Source: Collinsella sp. (lineage in GTDB: Bacteria; Actinomycetota; Coriobacteriia; Coriobacteriales; Coriobacteriaceae). Taken from it: a DNA stretch of 64,000 bases. Of the stretch, positions 16,951 through 25,220 are shown piece by piece. How positions within the stretch are numbered: the stretch's first letter is position 1; the number at the start of each line of letters is the position of its first letter. The translations under genes and the position numbers were made by a program. The notes under the pieces were generated by a model. It was not told where the DNA came from. It worked only from the letters and a program-made list of their open reading frames with translations, and made no database searches. The stretch covers positions 1 through 64,000 of the forward strand of contig JAGZQF010000005.1 of assembly GCA_018382295.1 (NCBI GenBank), read 5' to 3'.

Positions 16951-18057
16951 CTACAGCTGACTTCGCAGGTAGTCAGCCATATAGGGAACGGCGAAGCGCA
17001 CGTAACCGCGGCGCGCCTGTTCGATTACGCCGGCGTCAATAAGGCGTCGGCGATACTTTTGCGCATAGTCGGGTGTGACCGACATTCGCTCGGCCACATC
17101 GGAAATGCGCGACGCACCGTCTTCGTCATTGGTCATCGCGGCGAGAAACGCGACGTCTTGGTCCGAGAGCGCGGCGAGCGTCGTTTCGCACACATCGTTT
17201 TCGAAATCGGCCTTTGACGCTTCGATGGCTCCGTCGACTTGCTCTGACGTTACGCGCTCTCCAGCTTTGCAACGATTGGCGATGTTATAGCCGATGAGCT
17301 GCAGCATATAGGGAGAGCCTTGGGTTGCGCGAGCGGCATCCAGCCGAAGATCGCCTGGGATATCAAGGCCGAGCTCTTCGAAAGCTCGCTGATAGTAGGC
17401 ATCCACATCTCCGATTGAAAGCGGTTCGAGTGTGACTTTGCGCGCGCGGTTAAGAAACGTCAGTACGCGGTCATTGAGCGTCGCCGAGACCGCTCCCGGA
17501 AGGCCCGCCATAACGAGCGCGACGTTGAGTCCCTCGCCGACGAGTTCTTGATAAGCGGTGACGAGTTGTCTGATCTCGGGCGAGTTTGCCTGGAGCTCAT
17601 CGATAAGGATGAGGATGCCATGTCCTTGCTCGCTCAGTTTGCGCGCCAGCTGCGTGAGTTTGAACTGGAAGCTCTTGGTTTCCTGCACGTCGCGCGTGAA
17701 CTCGAGGCCGGCTGAGAAACCGAAGACGCTCAAGCTGCCGCCCGTAAGCTTGGGAAGATGATGTTTGCTGACATAAGGCTCGCCTGCTTCCTGGATCTTC
17801 TCAACAATACGCTCGAGCATGTCCTCGGAGGCTACGGTGGGTGTGGCAACAACGAAGCCGAGCTTACGAGCGCGATCGGCAAGTTCCCACAGGAGAACCG
17901 TTTTGCCGCTGCCTCGCTGGCCAAGCATGAGCATGGCGCGGTCTCGATTGCCCGGCTCCTGCTCAAGGCCGGAGATGAATGTCGAAATTACACTTCCTCG
18001 CCCAACCAGATAGGACGGGCGATTTCCAAACGAAGGGGAGAAGATGGTTTCAGTCAT
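16951..18057 (-). CDS. AAA family ATPase with C-terminal winged helix
   Basis: A 368-residue ATP-binding protein of the archaeal-type ATPase group (STAND/ORC-like). Walker A is LGQRGSGKTVLL (near residue 50), Walker B is ILILIDELQ (near 150), and a sensor segment AGLPGAVSATLNDRVLTFL follows. The C-terminus resembles a winged helix (AALSDQDVAFLAAMT, RISDVAERMSVTPDYAQKY). The start at 18057 follows AAAGGAG. The gene stands alone between two copies of a repeat carrying the DUF4867 3' end, so it looks like an inserted cassette. Function unknown; relatives occur in toxin-antitoxin-like and defence contexts, but nothing here proves that. Confidence 0.85.
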   Translation of the reverse strand: MTETIFSPSFGNRPSYLVGRGSVISTFISGLEQEPGNRDRAMLMLGQRGSGKTVLLWELADRARKLGFVVATPTVASEDMLERIVEKIQEAGEPYVSKHHLPKLTGGSLSVFGFSAGLEFTRDVQETKSFQFKLTQLARKLSEQGHGILILIDELQANSPEIRQLVTAYQELVGEGLNVALVMAGLPGAVSATLNDRVLTFLNRARKVTLEPLSIGDVDAYYQRAFEELGLDIPGDLRLDAARATQGSPYMLQLIGYNIANRCKAGERVTSEQVDGAIEASKADFENDVCETTLAALSDQDVAFLAAMTNDEDGASRISDVAERMSVTPDYAQKYRRRLIDAGVIEQARRGYVRFAVPYMADYLRSQL

Positions 18058-18118
18058 GAGTCTCCTTTCCTTTTTTCCCTATTTTTTCCTTTTTTTCCTA
18101 TTCAGTCAAATTGCCTGC
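18058..18118 (-). promoter_or_regulatory. Polypyrimidine upstream region of the ATPase gene
   Basis: On the ATPase strand this is a run of A/G tracts (four groups of five to seven A residues separated by GG or TAGGG) with TTTGACT at its far end and the ribosome site GGAAAGGAG next to the start. It is far more AT-rich than its surroundings. Confidence 0.4.
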
Positions 18119-18391
18119 TGGCCGAGGGCGGCTATGTGGGCCTCATCGGCAAGAACCTCGACATCGCCTGCGACTAGAATCTTCCGTCTCGATCTGTAAC
18201 ACCTAACGGGCCAAATCGCCTCTACCTGTTACAGATTTAGACAAACGAGCGGAGCCTCCCGAATAATCTCAATCTGTAACATCTGGCCCGGTTTTGACAG
18301 CCTACCTGTTACAGATCGAGACAAACCGGCGGAGCGGACTATCTCTCGGGTCCAAACCACCACAAAGGTGCCTGTCCTCTTTTTGGTGGTT
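18119..18391. repeat. Direct repeat, right copy (remnant of the DUF4867 gene end plus hairpins)
   Basis: This codes for EGGYVGLIGKNLDIACD and a stop, matching the real C-terminus at 16748 with four substitutions, then two ATCTGTAAC/GTTACAGAT hairpins (about 18192-18237 and 18272-18317) and the CCACCACAAAGG palindrome (18354-18391). It is a partial gene copy without a start. Confidence 0.85.
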
Positions 18392-18534
18392 GGGTATCAG
18401 AAAGTGTCAGGCTCGGGCGGCTGCTGGGCGCCTGCGTGCGAAAAGAAGTGTCGACCTGCGTTGTTGTCGTTGGGTGGCGCCCCGTTTACGGGGATACTGA
18501 AACCACGACAAGCAGCGTATGAAAGGATCGATGC

Positions 18535-19965
18535 ATGGCTTTCCGTAATGACTTCCTGTGGGGCGGCGCGACGGCTGCCAACCAGTGCGAGGGTGCCTAC
18601 AACGTGGACGGCCGCGGCCTGGCCAACGTGGACGTGGCCCCGCACGGCTCCGAGCGCTTCGCGGTGGTCTCCGGCCAGCGCAAGATGCTCGACTTCGAGG
18701 ACGGCTATTACTATCCCGCGCAGACTGGCATCGATTTCTACCACCACTACAAGGAAGACATCGCCCTCTTTGCCGAGATGGGCTTTAAGACCTTCCGCAT
18801 GAGCCTGGCGTGGACCCGCATCTTCTCCAACGGTGACGAGACCGAGCCCAACGAGGCCGGCCTGGCCTTCTATGAGGACGTGTTCCGCGAGTGCCAGGCG
18901 CACGGCATCGAGCCGCTCGTGACCATCACGCACTTCGACTGCCCGATTCGCCTCATCAAGGAGTACGGCGGCTGGCGCAACCGCAAGCTCATCGACTTCT
19001 ACAAGAACCTCGCGGCCACGATCTTTACCCGCTACAAGGGCCTGGTGAAGTACTGGCTTACCTTCAACGAGATCAATATGATCTTGCACCTGCCGTTTAT
19101 GGGTGCCGGACTGGTCTTTGAGGAGGGCGAGAACAAGGAGGCCGTCGAGTACCTGGCCGCCCACAACGAGCTCGTCGCCAGCGCTTGGGCAACCAAGATC
19201 GCCCACGAGATCGACCCCGAGGTCAAGATTGGCTGCATGCTCGCTGCAGGTAGCTACTACCCCTACAGCTGCCGTCCGGGCGCTGTGCGCCAGGCGCAGC
19301 TCGACAATCAGGACAACTACTTCTTCGTCGACGTCCAGAGCCGCGGCTACTACCCGGCCTATGCCGTCAAGAAGCTCGAGCGTCTGGGTATCGATGTGGG
19401 CATGACCGACGAGGACCGCGAGATCCTGGCCGCCAACACCGTCGACTTCATCAGCTTTAGTTATTACAGCACCCGTTGCTCCGCCGGTGCCGATAACCCC
19501 GATGTCGAGCGCACCCAGGGCAACGCCTTCGCCGGCGCCAAGAATCCCTACCTGCAGGAGAGCCAGTGGAGCTGGGTCATCGATCCGCTGGGCTTCCGTA
19601 TTACGCTCAACGACCTGTACGACCGTTATCAGAAGCCGCTGTTTGTGGTTGAGAACGGCCTGGGCGCCAGGGACGTTGTCGAGGAGGATGGCTCCATCAA
19701 CGACGACTACCGTATCGACTACCTGCGTCAGCATATTGCCGCAATGCGTGATGCGGTGACCGAGGACGGCGTTGACCTGCTGGGCTACACCACCTGGGGC
19801 CCGATTGACCTGGTGTCTGCCGGCACGGGCGAGATGTCCAAGCGCTACGGCTTTATCTACGTCGACCGCGACGATGCCGGCAACGGCACCCTCAAGCGCT
19901 CCAAGAAGAAGAGCTTCGACTGGTACAAGAAAGTTATTGCTTCGAATGGCGAGGACCTGTCCTAA
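18535..19965 (+). CDS. GH1 family 6-phospho-beta-glucosidase
   Basis: A 476-residue cytoplasmic GH1 enzyme, paralogous to those at 4281 and 51087. Acid/base in WLTFNEIN and nucleophile in FVVENGLG. The GEMSKRYGFIYVDRD segment holds the Ser-Lys-Tyr set that binds the 6-phosphate, so this copy has the full phospho-glycosidase signature. The start at 18535 follows GAAAGGA. It stands as a single transcription unit with its own terminator at 20001. A PTS-imported glycoside is its expected substrate. Confidence 0.93.
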   Translation: MAFRNDFLWGGATAANQCEGAYNVDGRGLANVDVAPHGSERFAVVSGQRKMLDFEDGYYYPAQTGIDFYHHYKEDIALFAEMGFKTFRMSLAWTRIFSNGDETEPNEAGLAFYEDVFRECQAHGIEPLVTITHFDCPIRLIKEYGGWRNRKLIDFYKNLAATIFTRYKGLVKYWLTFNEINMILHLPFMGAGLVFEEGENKEAVEYLAAHNELVASAWATKIAHEIDPEVKIGCMLAAGSYYPYSCRPGAVRQAQLDNQDNYFFVDVQSRGYYPAYAVKKLERLGIDVGMTDEDREILAANTVDFISFSYYSTRCSAGADNPDVERTQGNAFAGAKNPYLQESQWSWVIDPLGFRITLNDLYDRYQKPLFVVENGLGARDVVEEDGSINDDYRIDYLRQHIAAMRDAVTEDGVDLLGYTTWGPIDLVSAGTGEMSKRYGFIYVDRDDAGNGTLKRSKKKSFDWYKKVIASNGEDLS

Positions 19966-20000
19966 GGGCACCGAGCCCCCAACCTCATAGTCTCCTAACC

Positions 20001-20039
20001 AAAGCGCCCGGCGAGCAGTTTGTGCTCGTCGGGCGCTTT
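20001..20039 (+). terminator. Intrinsic terminator after the GH1 gene at 18535
   Basis: AAAGCGCCCGGCGAGCA (20001-20017) pairs with TGCTCGTCGGGCGCTTT (20023-20039) with one G-T pair and a 5-nt loop. Confidence 0.75.
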
Positions 20040-20106
20040 GCCGTCTACGGATTTTGGGACATGCGGCCCGTTTTTTGAGCCTGCCTGTCGGTACACTAAA
20101 AGCACT

Positions 20107-21990
20107 ATGGGTACCCGCGAGCGACATATCGGCCATGCGGCCGCCCGATCCGCGCCGGTGGCGGATCCCAGGGGCGGCAGGCTCTTCGCCATGCCGCGAT
20201 TCCTCGTTGGCATAACGCACCTGGTGTACCGTCGCCGCGCCTTCGTCATTGCCGGCGTCATAACCGCACTGTTTCTTCTGCTTTTGGCGGTCTTGCCGGC
20301 GTCATTCGCTTCCGATCCCAAGCTCTCCAACACCGTGCCCATCTATAACGAGGTGTCCAAAGAAGTCGTGGACGGGCTTATCCATTCGAGCTCGATTCCG
20401 CTGCTCCTCGCTGCCGTCGCGTTCTCAATCTGGGGTGTGCTGGTCTATCTGCGCTGTCTGGATTACGTCTTGCGCCGGCGCCTCGTTGCCGTTGCCACCA
20501 TCAGCGCCTTGTGGATGATCGAGGTCATCCTCAAGTACAAGTCGTTCACGCCGTTCTATGCCACCGTGCTGTGGTACCTGTACTACGTGCCCATGACGCT
20601 CATTCCGCTCCTCTACCAGCTGTGCGGCCTGCGCCTTGCAGGGTTGGAGCAACATCGTGCGGGTCGCCGCTACCGCACAGCCCTGTGGATCGCGGCCATC
20701 CTGCTCATTGGGTTTGTGCTTACCAACGATTTTCACCAACAGGTCTTTCATTTCGATCGCTCGAGTGAAACCTGGAGTAACGATTACACGTACGGCTGGG
20801 GCTATTTTGCCGTTCTGATATGGACGGCCTTTAACTTTGTCGCCTTTTTCATTTTGGTGGGTCGGTCATCGTCCTTCCGTATCCAACGTTTTTCGGGCAC
20901 GGCGGCACTCGTGCTGCTGGGCGGCGCGTTCTTTGCCATTTCGTACGCCCTGCGCGTGCCTTGGGCATGGAAGCTCAACTTTTCGCTCGTCTATTGCGTG
21001 CTGTGCGTGGTGACGCTCGAGATTTGCCTCGATTGCGGCGTCATTCCGTCGTACCACGGCATTGCCAACATTTTCGACACCCTGCCGCTCGATCTTAAAG
21101 TTATAACGCGCGACCTGCAGGAAGTCTATGCCACGCCGGTATCAAAGCCGATTCCGGCGGGCGTGCGCGAAGAGCTGCGCGCTCAGGAGCACGGGCATGC
21201 CCACGCCTTTACCGTGGCGTCCGATCCCGATGTGATGTACCGCGCCTTTCCGCTGCTGGGCGGATCGGCATTGCTCGCCCAAGACGTATCGGAGCTCAAC
21301 GAGCTCAACCGCGAGCTGGCGTACCGGCGCATGGAATTGCAGCGCCAAAACGAACTGCTTACGGCCGACTACGATCTTAAGACGCATCTTGCCGACCAGG
21401 AGGCCGAGGCCTTGCTGGTCAAAGATGTTGACCAGGCGCTTGCCCGCGCGCTCGATGAGATGTATGGGCTGCTGAGCTCGCTGCCGCCGTTAACCGATGA
21501 GGCATCCTCGCACGAGCGCTATCGCATGCTGCAATGTGCCAAGATGCTCGTCGCCTATTGCAAACGCAAGGGCTCGCTCACGTTGGCGCAGCATGGGGAA
21601 AGCGGATTTGACCGCGATCGCATCCAACTCATTGCCAACGAGCTGGCAAGTGACTTGCGCACCATCGATGTCGACTGCGCTTCGATCATCGCCATACAGC
21701 GTCCGATGCATGCCAGTACGGTAAGCGCGCTGTACGACTGCGTGTATGACTTTGCGTTTTTCGCCTACACCACCGATCATCCGGCACTCATGTACCATCT
21801 GAGCGAACACGATTCGTGCAGCGTGGAGCTGCGTGCCACACTCTTTTCCAACGACGAGGAAGACTTGTCGCAGACGCCCGCCGCGCACGAGCTCGAGGTT
21901 GCACTGCAGGGGCGTAACGTGGCGTATCGTCTTGAGGGCGAGGCCGGTCAGCTGCGTATGATCGTGCTGATGCCGCGGGCGGGTGAGTGA
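20107..21990 (+). CDS. Membrane sensor protein, first gene of a three-gene signalling operon
   Basis: A protein of about 627 residues. The N-terminal half has about eight hydrophobic segments, arranged like the 7-TM sensor module of some histidine kinases. The second half is a soluble region with a coiled-coil-like stretch (ELNELNRELAYRRMELQRQNELL) and a domain resembling a degenerate kinase dimerisation/ATPase module; no clear N or G box is seen. It overlaps the kinase gene (TGATG), so it probably works with it as a receptor or co-sensor. The start is uncertain: ATG at 20107 has no ribosome site and ATG at 20191 (MPRFLVG) is also possible. Confidence 0.7.
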   Translation: MGTRERHIGHAAARSAPVADPRGGRLFAMPRFLVGITHLVYRRRAFVIAGVITALFLLLLAVLPASFASDPKLSNTVPIYNEVSKEVVDGLIHSSSIPLLLAAVAFSIWGVLVYLRCLDYVLRRRLVAVATISALWMIEVILKYKSFTPFYATVLWYLYYVPMTLIPLLYQLCGLRLAGLEQHRAGRRYRTALWIAAILLIGFVLTNDFHQQVFHFDRSSETWSNDYTYGWGYFAVLIWTAFNFVAFFILVGRSSSFRIQRFSGTAALVLLGGAFFAISYALRVPWAWKLNFSLVYCVLCVVTLEICLDCGVIPSYHGIANIFDTLPLDLKVITRDLQEVYATPVSKPIPAGVREELRAQEHGHAHAFTVASDPDVMYRAFPLLGGSALLAQDVSELNELNRELAYRRMELQRQNELLTADYDLKTHLADQEAEALLVKDVDQALARALDEMYGLLSSLPPLTDEASSHERYRMLQCAKMLVAYCKRKGSLTLAQHGESGFDRDRIQLIANELASDLRTIDVDCASIIAIQRPMHASTVSALYDCVYDFAFFAYTTDHPALMYHLSEHDSCSVELRATLFSNDEEDLSQTPAAHELEVALQGRNVAYRLEGEAGQLRMIVLMPRAGE

Positions 21991-23486
21991 TGATGCAGAT
22001 GCCGCTTATCCTTCCCCAGATCGTTGCGCTCGATGTGCTCTTTGCCTTGGTGGCATGCCTGCAGACCATCCATGTTCCGCTCATCGCATCGCGTCGTTCG
22101 TCTTACAACCGCAAAGTGATTTGCGTCTATGAGTCGAGCCTTGTGCTGCACTTGATTATCTCGGCCGTCATCTTGTTCGCGTCGAGCGGGTCGTATCTGG
22201 TGGCGCCGCTCTATGTCGTCGCCGAGGCGGCGGGCGCGCTGCTATGGCTCAACGCCGCGATTGCCGCCTATGGCGTAGTCCTTATGGTGCATTATCGTCG
22301 TCCCGTCATGATGGTTGAGCTGCTGCTTGTTGCCGCCGCGACGCCGCCGGTTGTTTACGTCATGGGTTCGGCGTGGCCCGCAGTCCTTATCGCGGAGGGC
22401 GCGTTCTTCCTGTTCCGCTCCGTCGCGGCGCTTTTGATGGACGTGCGCAACCGCCAGGAGGACATCACGGCGTTTTCGACGATCGAGACTATTAACGTGA
22501 TCCCCGTCGGCATTCTGTATCTGGATTCGAAGGGCCGCCCGCTGCTCATGAACCGCTGCATGCGCAGGAACCTTGTGGAGCTTCACATGCCCACCGACCT
22601 GCACGACATGAGCGATACGTGGGGCGGTCTTCGAAAACTCAGTGCGCAGATGCCCGAGAGCAGCAAAAACCGCGTTCGAATCGACCTGGACCGCTTTGGG
22701 GAGGCACGTGCGGTGGTCGAGGTTTCCTCCGCCGAGATTCGCTTGTTTGTGCACGATGACGTTATGGTTTCTGGCCGCCTCTTCGAGCGCATTATCGGTT
22801 TGGATGTAACAGAGTACGCGCATGCTCACGATCGTTTGGCGCAAGCCAACCACCTGCTTGAGCTCGCGGGTCAAGAGCTCCAGGCCCAGATCGAGGAAGT
22901 CAAAAAAGTTGCCGACAATGCGGCCTATCTGCGTATGCGCGCTCGCGTGCACGACGTGATCGGGCAGCGCCTGTCCATCCTCCATCGCTATCTGGAGGAG
23001 GGGCGCCTGGATGACGAGTCACTCGAGCAGATCGACCCGCTGCTGCGCTCGATTGCCGCCGACCTGCGTAGCGGTGGCGCTAGCGAGCCTGCGGAGCAAC
23101 TGGGCGATATCGTTCATGCCTTTGGCCTGGTGAGCGTTCAGATCGATGTAGATGGATCGCTTCCGGACGATGCTCACGTCGCTGCCGCCTTTTTGCAGAT
23201 TATCCGCGAGGCATCGACCAATGCCACCAAGCATGCGCAGGCGCATCGGGTCCATGTGCGCTTGTGGCAGGAGGGGACGGATGCTGACGCCGTCGCGCAT
23301 ATGACGATTTCTAACGACGGGTTCCCGGCCCCCGTATCGTATCGCGAGGGAACGGGTATCCCAGGTATGAGGCATGTCGCGCAAGATCTGGGTGGCAGCC
23401 TAGAGGTCCACGCCACCCCGCCCTTTACGCTTACGGTATCCATTCCGCTTAACGCCAACGACACGTCCCAAAGGAGAAACTCATGA
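21990..23486 (+). CDS. Sensor histidine kinase (NarL-system type)
   Basis: A protein of about 498 residues. Five or six hydrophobic segments (1-150) precede a PAS-like middle (VIPVGILYLDSKGRPLLMN). The phospho-acceptor histidine is in RARVHDVIGQRLSILHRYL. The ATPase domain shows the N box (IREASTNATKHAQAHRV) and a G box (GTGIPGMRHVAQDLGG). It overlaps the genes on both sides (TGATG and ATGA), so translation of all three is coupled. The signal is unknown. Confidence 0.85.
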   Translation: MMQMPLILPQIVALDVLFALVACLQTIHVPLIASRRSSYNRKVICVYESSLVLHLIISAVILFASSGSYLVAPLYVVAEAAGALLWLNAAIAAYGVVLMVHYRRPVMMVELLLVAAATPPVVYVMGSAWPAVLIAEGAFFLFRSVAALLMDVRNRQEDITAFSTIETINVIPVGILYLDSKGRPLLMNRCMRRNLVELHMPTDLHDMSDTWGGLRKLSAQMPESSKNRVRIDLDRFGEARAVVEVSSAEIRLFVHDDVMVSGRLFERIIGLDVTEYAHAHDRLAQANHLLELAGQELQAQIEEVKKVADNAAYLRMRARVHDVIGQRLSILHRYLEEGRLDDESLEQIDPLLRSIAADLRSGGASEPAEQLGDIVHAFGLVSVQIDVDGSLPDDAHVAAAFLQIIREASTNATKHAQAHRVHVRLWQEGTDADAVAHMTISNDGFPAPVSYREGTGIPGMRHVAQDLGGSLEVHATPPFTLTVSIPLNANDTSQRRNS

Positions 23487-24106
23487 TCCGCGTGTTAATT
23501 GTCGAAGATCAGGCCATCCTGCGCGAGAGCCTGGCGCGCTCCGTTGGCGACCAGCCCGATATGACCGTCGTTGCCGCGATCGCCGATGCCTCCGAGGCCT
23601 TGGGTGTCGCGCTCAAGGAGCGCCCGGACATGATACTGATGGACGTGTGCACCGAACACGATTCAAACGGCATCGTGGCGGCGGCACGCATCAAGGAGCA
23701 GCTGCTCGAGTGTCGCATCATTATCATGACAGGCATGCCCGAGATCACCTTTGTCGATCAGGCCCGCGAGGCGGGCGTCGATAGCTTTGTGTACAAGAAC
23801 GTCGGTATCGACGAGCTGTTCGCCGTGATGCGCTCCACGTTGGCTGGCTACTGCACGTTTCCCAAGCCGCCCGAGAGCATTTTTTCGGGTACAGCAGCCC
23901 TCGACGATGTCGAGCTATCGATTTTGCGCCTTGCCTGCGAGGGCAAAAGTCGTCGCGAGATCGCGGCCGAGCTGTTTATGAGTGAGGGCACCATCAAGCG
24001 CCGCATCTCGGAGATCCTGAGCAAGACCGGCTACGACAACATCATGCGCCTGGCCGTGCATGCGGTGACCGAGGGCAGCATCGTTCCCAACATGGAGCGC
24101 CCGTAA
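23483..24106 (+). CDS. NarL/FixJ-type response regulator, LuxR HTH
   Basis: A 207-residue DNA-binding response regulator. The receiver domain has the acidic pair VEDQ, the phospho-Asp in MILMDVCTEHD and the conserved Lys in SFVYKNVG. The C-terminal LuxR helix-turn-helix is LACEGKSRREIAAELFMSEGTIKRRISEIL. It overlaps the kinase gene by 4 bp and is followed by a terminator. Confidence 0.93.
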   Translation: MIRVLIVEDQAILRESLARSVGDQPDMTVVAAIADASEALGVALKERPDMILMDVCTEHDSNGIVAAARIKEQLLECRIIIMTGMPEITFVDQAREAGVDSFVYKNVGIDELFAVMRSTLAGYCTFPKPPESIFSGTAALDDVELSILRLACEGKSRREIAAELFMSEGTIKRRISEILSKTGYDNIMRLAVHAVTEGSIVPNMERP

Positions 24107-24143
24107 TCGACGCGCTCACCCGTGTTCTGGCGCCGCAAAGATA

Positions 24144-24182
24144 GGCCGCCCACCGTTTCGCATCTAAAAACGGCGGGCGGCC
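24144..24182 (+). terminator. Terminator-like hairpin after the response regulator
   Basis: GGCCGCCCACCGTTT (24144-24158) pairs with AAACGGCGGGCGGCC (24168-24182) with a single mismatch. Confidence 0.6.
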
Positions 24183-24216
24183 TGCTTGTATGGGCAGTGC
24201 TGTCGGCATAAAGCGG

Positions 24217-24247
24217 CGGGGCCGCAGGATCATCTCCTGCGGCCCCG
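24217..24247 (-). terminator. Terminator-like hairpin after the lipoprotein gene
   Basis: CGGGGCCGCAGGA and TCCTGCGGCCCCG form a perfect 13-bp stem with a 5-nt loop, about 50 bp downstream of the stop codon at 24298. Confidence 0.65.
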
Positions 24248-24297
24248 TCTGGTGTGCGCGGATGTGCCCGCCAATCCGCGGCTGTCGTGGTCTACCG

Positions 24298-25140
24298 CTA
24301 CGCGATGGTTGCGCTGTAGGAGGCGACGTCCTCGTAGGAATCGGTCAGGTAGGCGTCGATGCCGATGGTCGTGTTGACCAGGTCGTCAAGGCTGTCAAGC
24401 TCGCCGCTCGAGAACGTGAATTCCTCGGTGGCGTTGGTGCCGGGCATCAGGTGAGCCGAGAACCAGGGTTCCTTCATGGTGCCGTTGACGTTGGTCTTGC
24501 CGGAAGGAGCGTAGAAGGTCAGGTCCTTGTCGCTCTTGTTGGTGATGTTGACGACAAAACCGATGTCGCCCCACTCGTCCTTGAACTTCTCGGTGATGGT
24601 GATGGTGCACAGGTCGTCATCGGCAACGGTGACGGCGGGGGAGATTTCAATCTTCTGGACGTCGCCGTCTTCGACGGCCTCGTCGATCTCTTCTTCCTTC
24701 TCGGCCGCCTCGCGATCCTTCTTCACCGTGCCGGACAGGTCCTTGTCGGACTTGGTAAAGACAAGATTGCCGTCATCCTCTTCGAGGATGAGCTTGCCGT
24801 CCTTGAGCTTCATGTCATGCGACTCGTCTTCGGCGGTGATGGTTACGGTGGTGGCGTCCTTTGCCTCCCATTTAAGGTCGACGACTTCAAGGAACAGGTC
24901 GAGGGCACCTGTACCGTCCTCATCGAGAATCAGGACGCAGTGCACACCCCAATCCTCGAGCATCTTCATGTACTCATCGGTCAGTTCTTCGCCCTCCAGG
25001 GTTCCACCCGAGAGTTCCCAGCTGCCGACGAAGTTGGCCTTGGGGTCTTTGCCGCCGCCGCTGCAGCCCGTCAGGGCAAAGGCGAGCGCAAGGACGCATG
25101 TCAGAAATGCGAGTACGGACTTTTTGAACGTTGTCTTCAT
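24298..25140 (-). CDS. Putative lipoprotein
   Basis: A 280-residue exported lipoprotein. A basic, hydrophobic signal (MKTTFKKSVLAFLTCVLA) ends in the lipobox ALTGC, followed by a GGG linker. The mature part is acidic, with repeated lysine/aspartate-rich beta-strand-like stretches (SWELSGGTLEGEELTDEYM; TVTITAEDESHDMKL; DDGNLVFTKSDKDLSGTVK) and a C-terminal Ig-like part. Such proteins are common in gut Coriobacteria and have no known function. Confidence 0.8.
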   Translation of the reverse strand: MKTTFKKSVLAFLTCVLALAFALTGCSGGGKDPKANFVGSWELSGGTLEGEELTDEYMKMLEDWGVHCVLILDEDGTGALDLFLEVVDLKWEAKDATTVTITAEDESHDMKLKDGKLILEEDDGNLVFTKSDKDLSGTVKKDREAAEKEEEIDEAVEDGDVQKIEISPAVTVADDDLCTITITEKFKDEWGDIGFVVNITNKSDKDLTFYAPSGKTNVNGTMKEPWFSAHLMPGTNATEEFTFSSGELDSLDDLVNTTIGIDAYLTDSYEDVASYSATIA

Positions 25141-25220
25141 GGTGTCCTCCTTAATCGAACGAAACCCATAGAAGCAGGAGCGGGGGCGGCGGATCCCCCG
25201 CCAATTACCAGATAGAGGGG

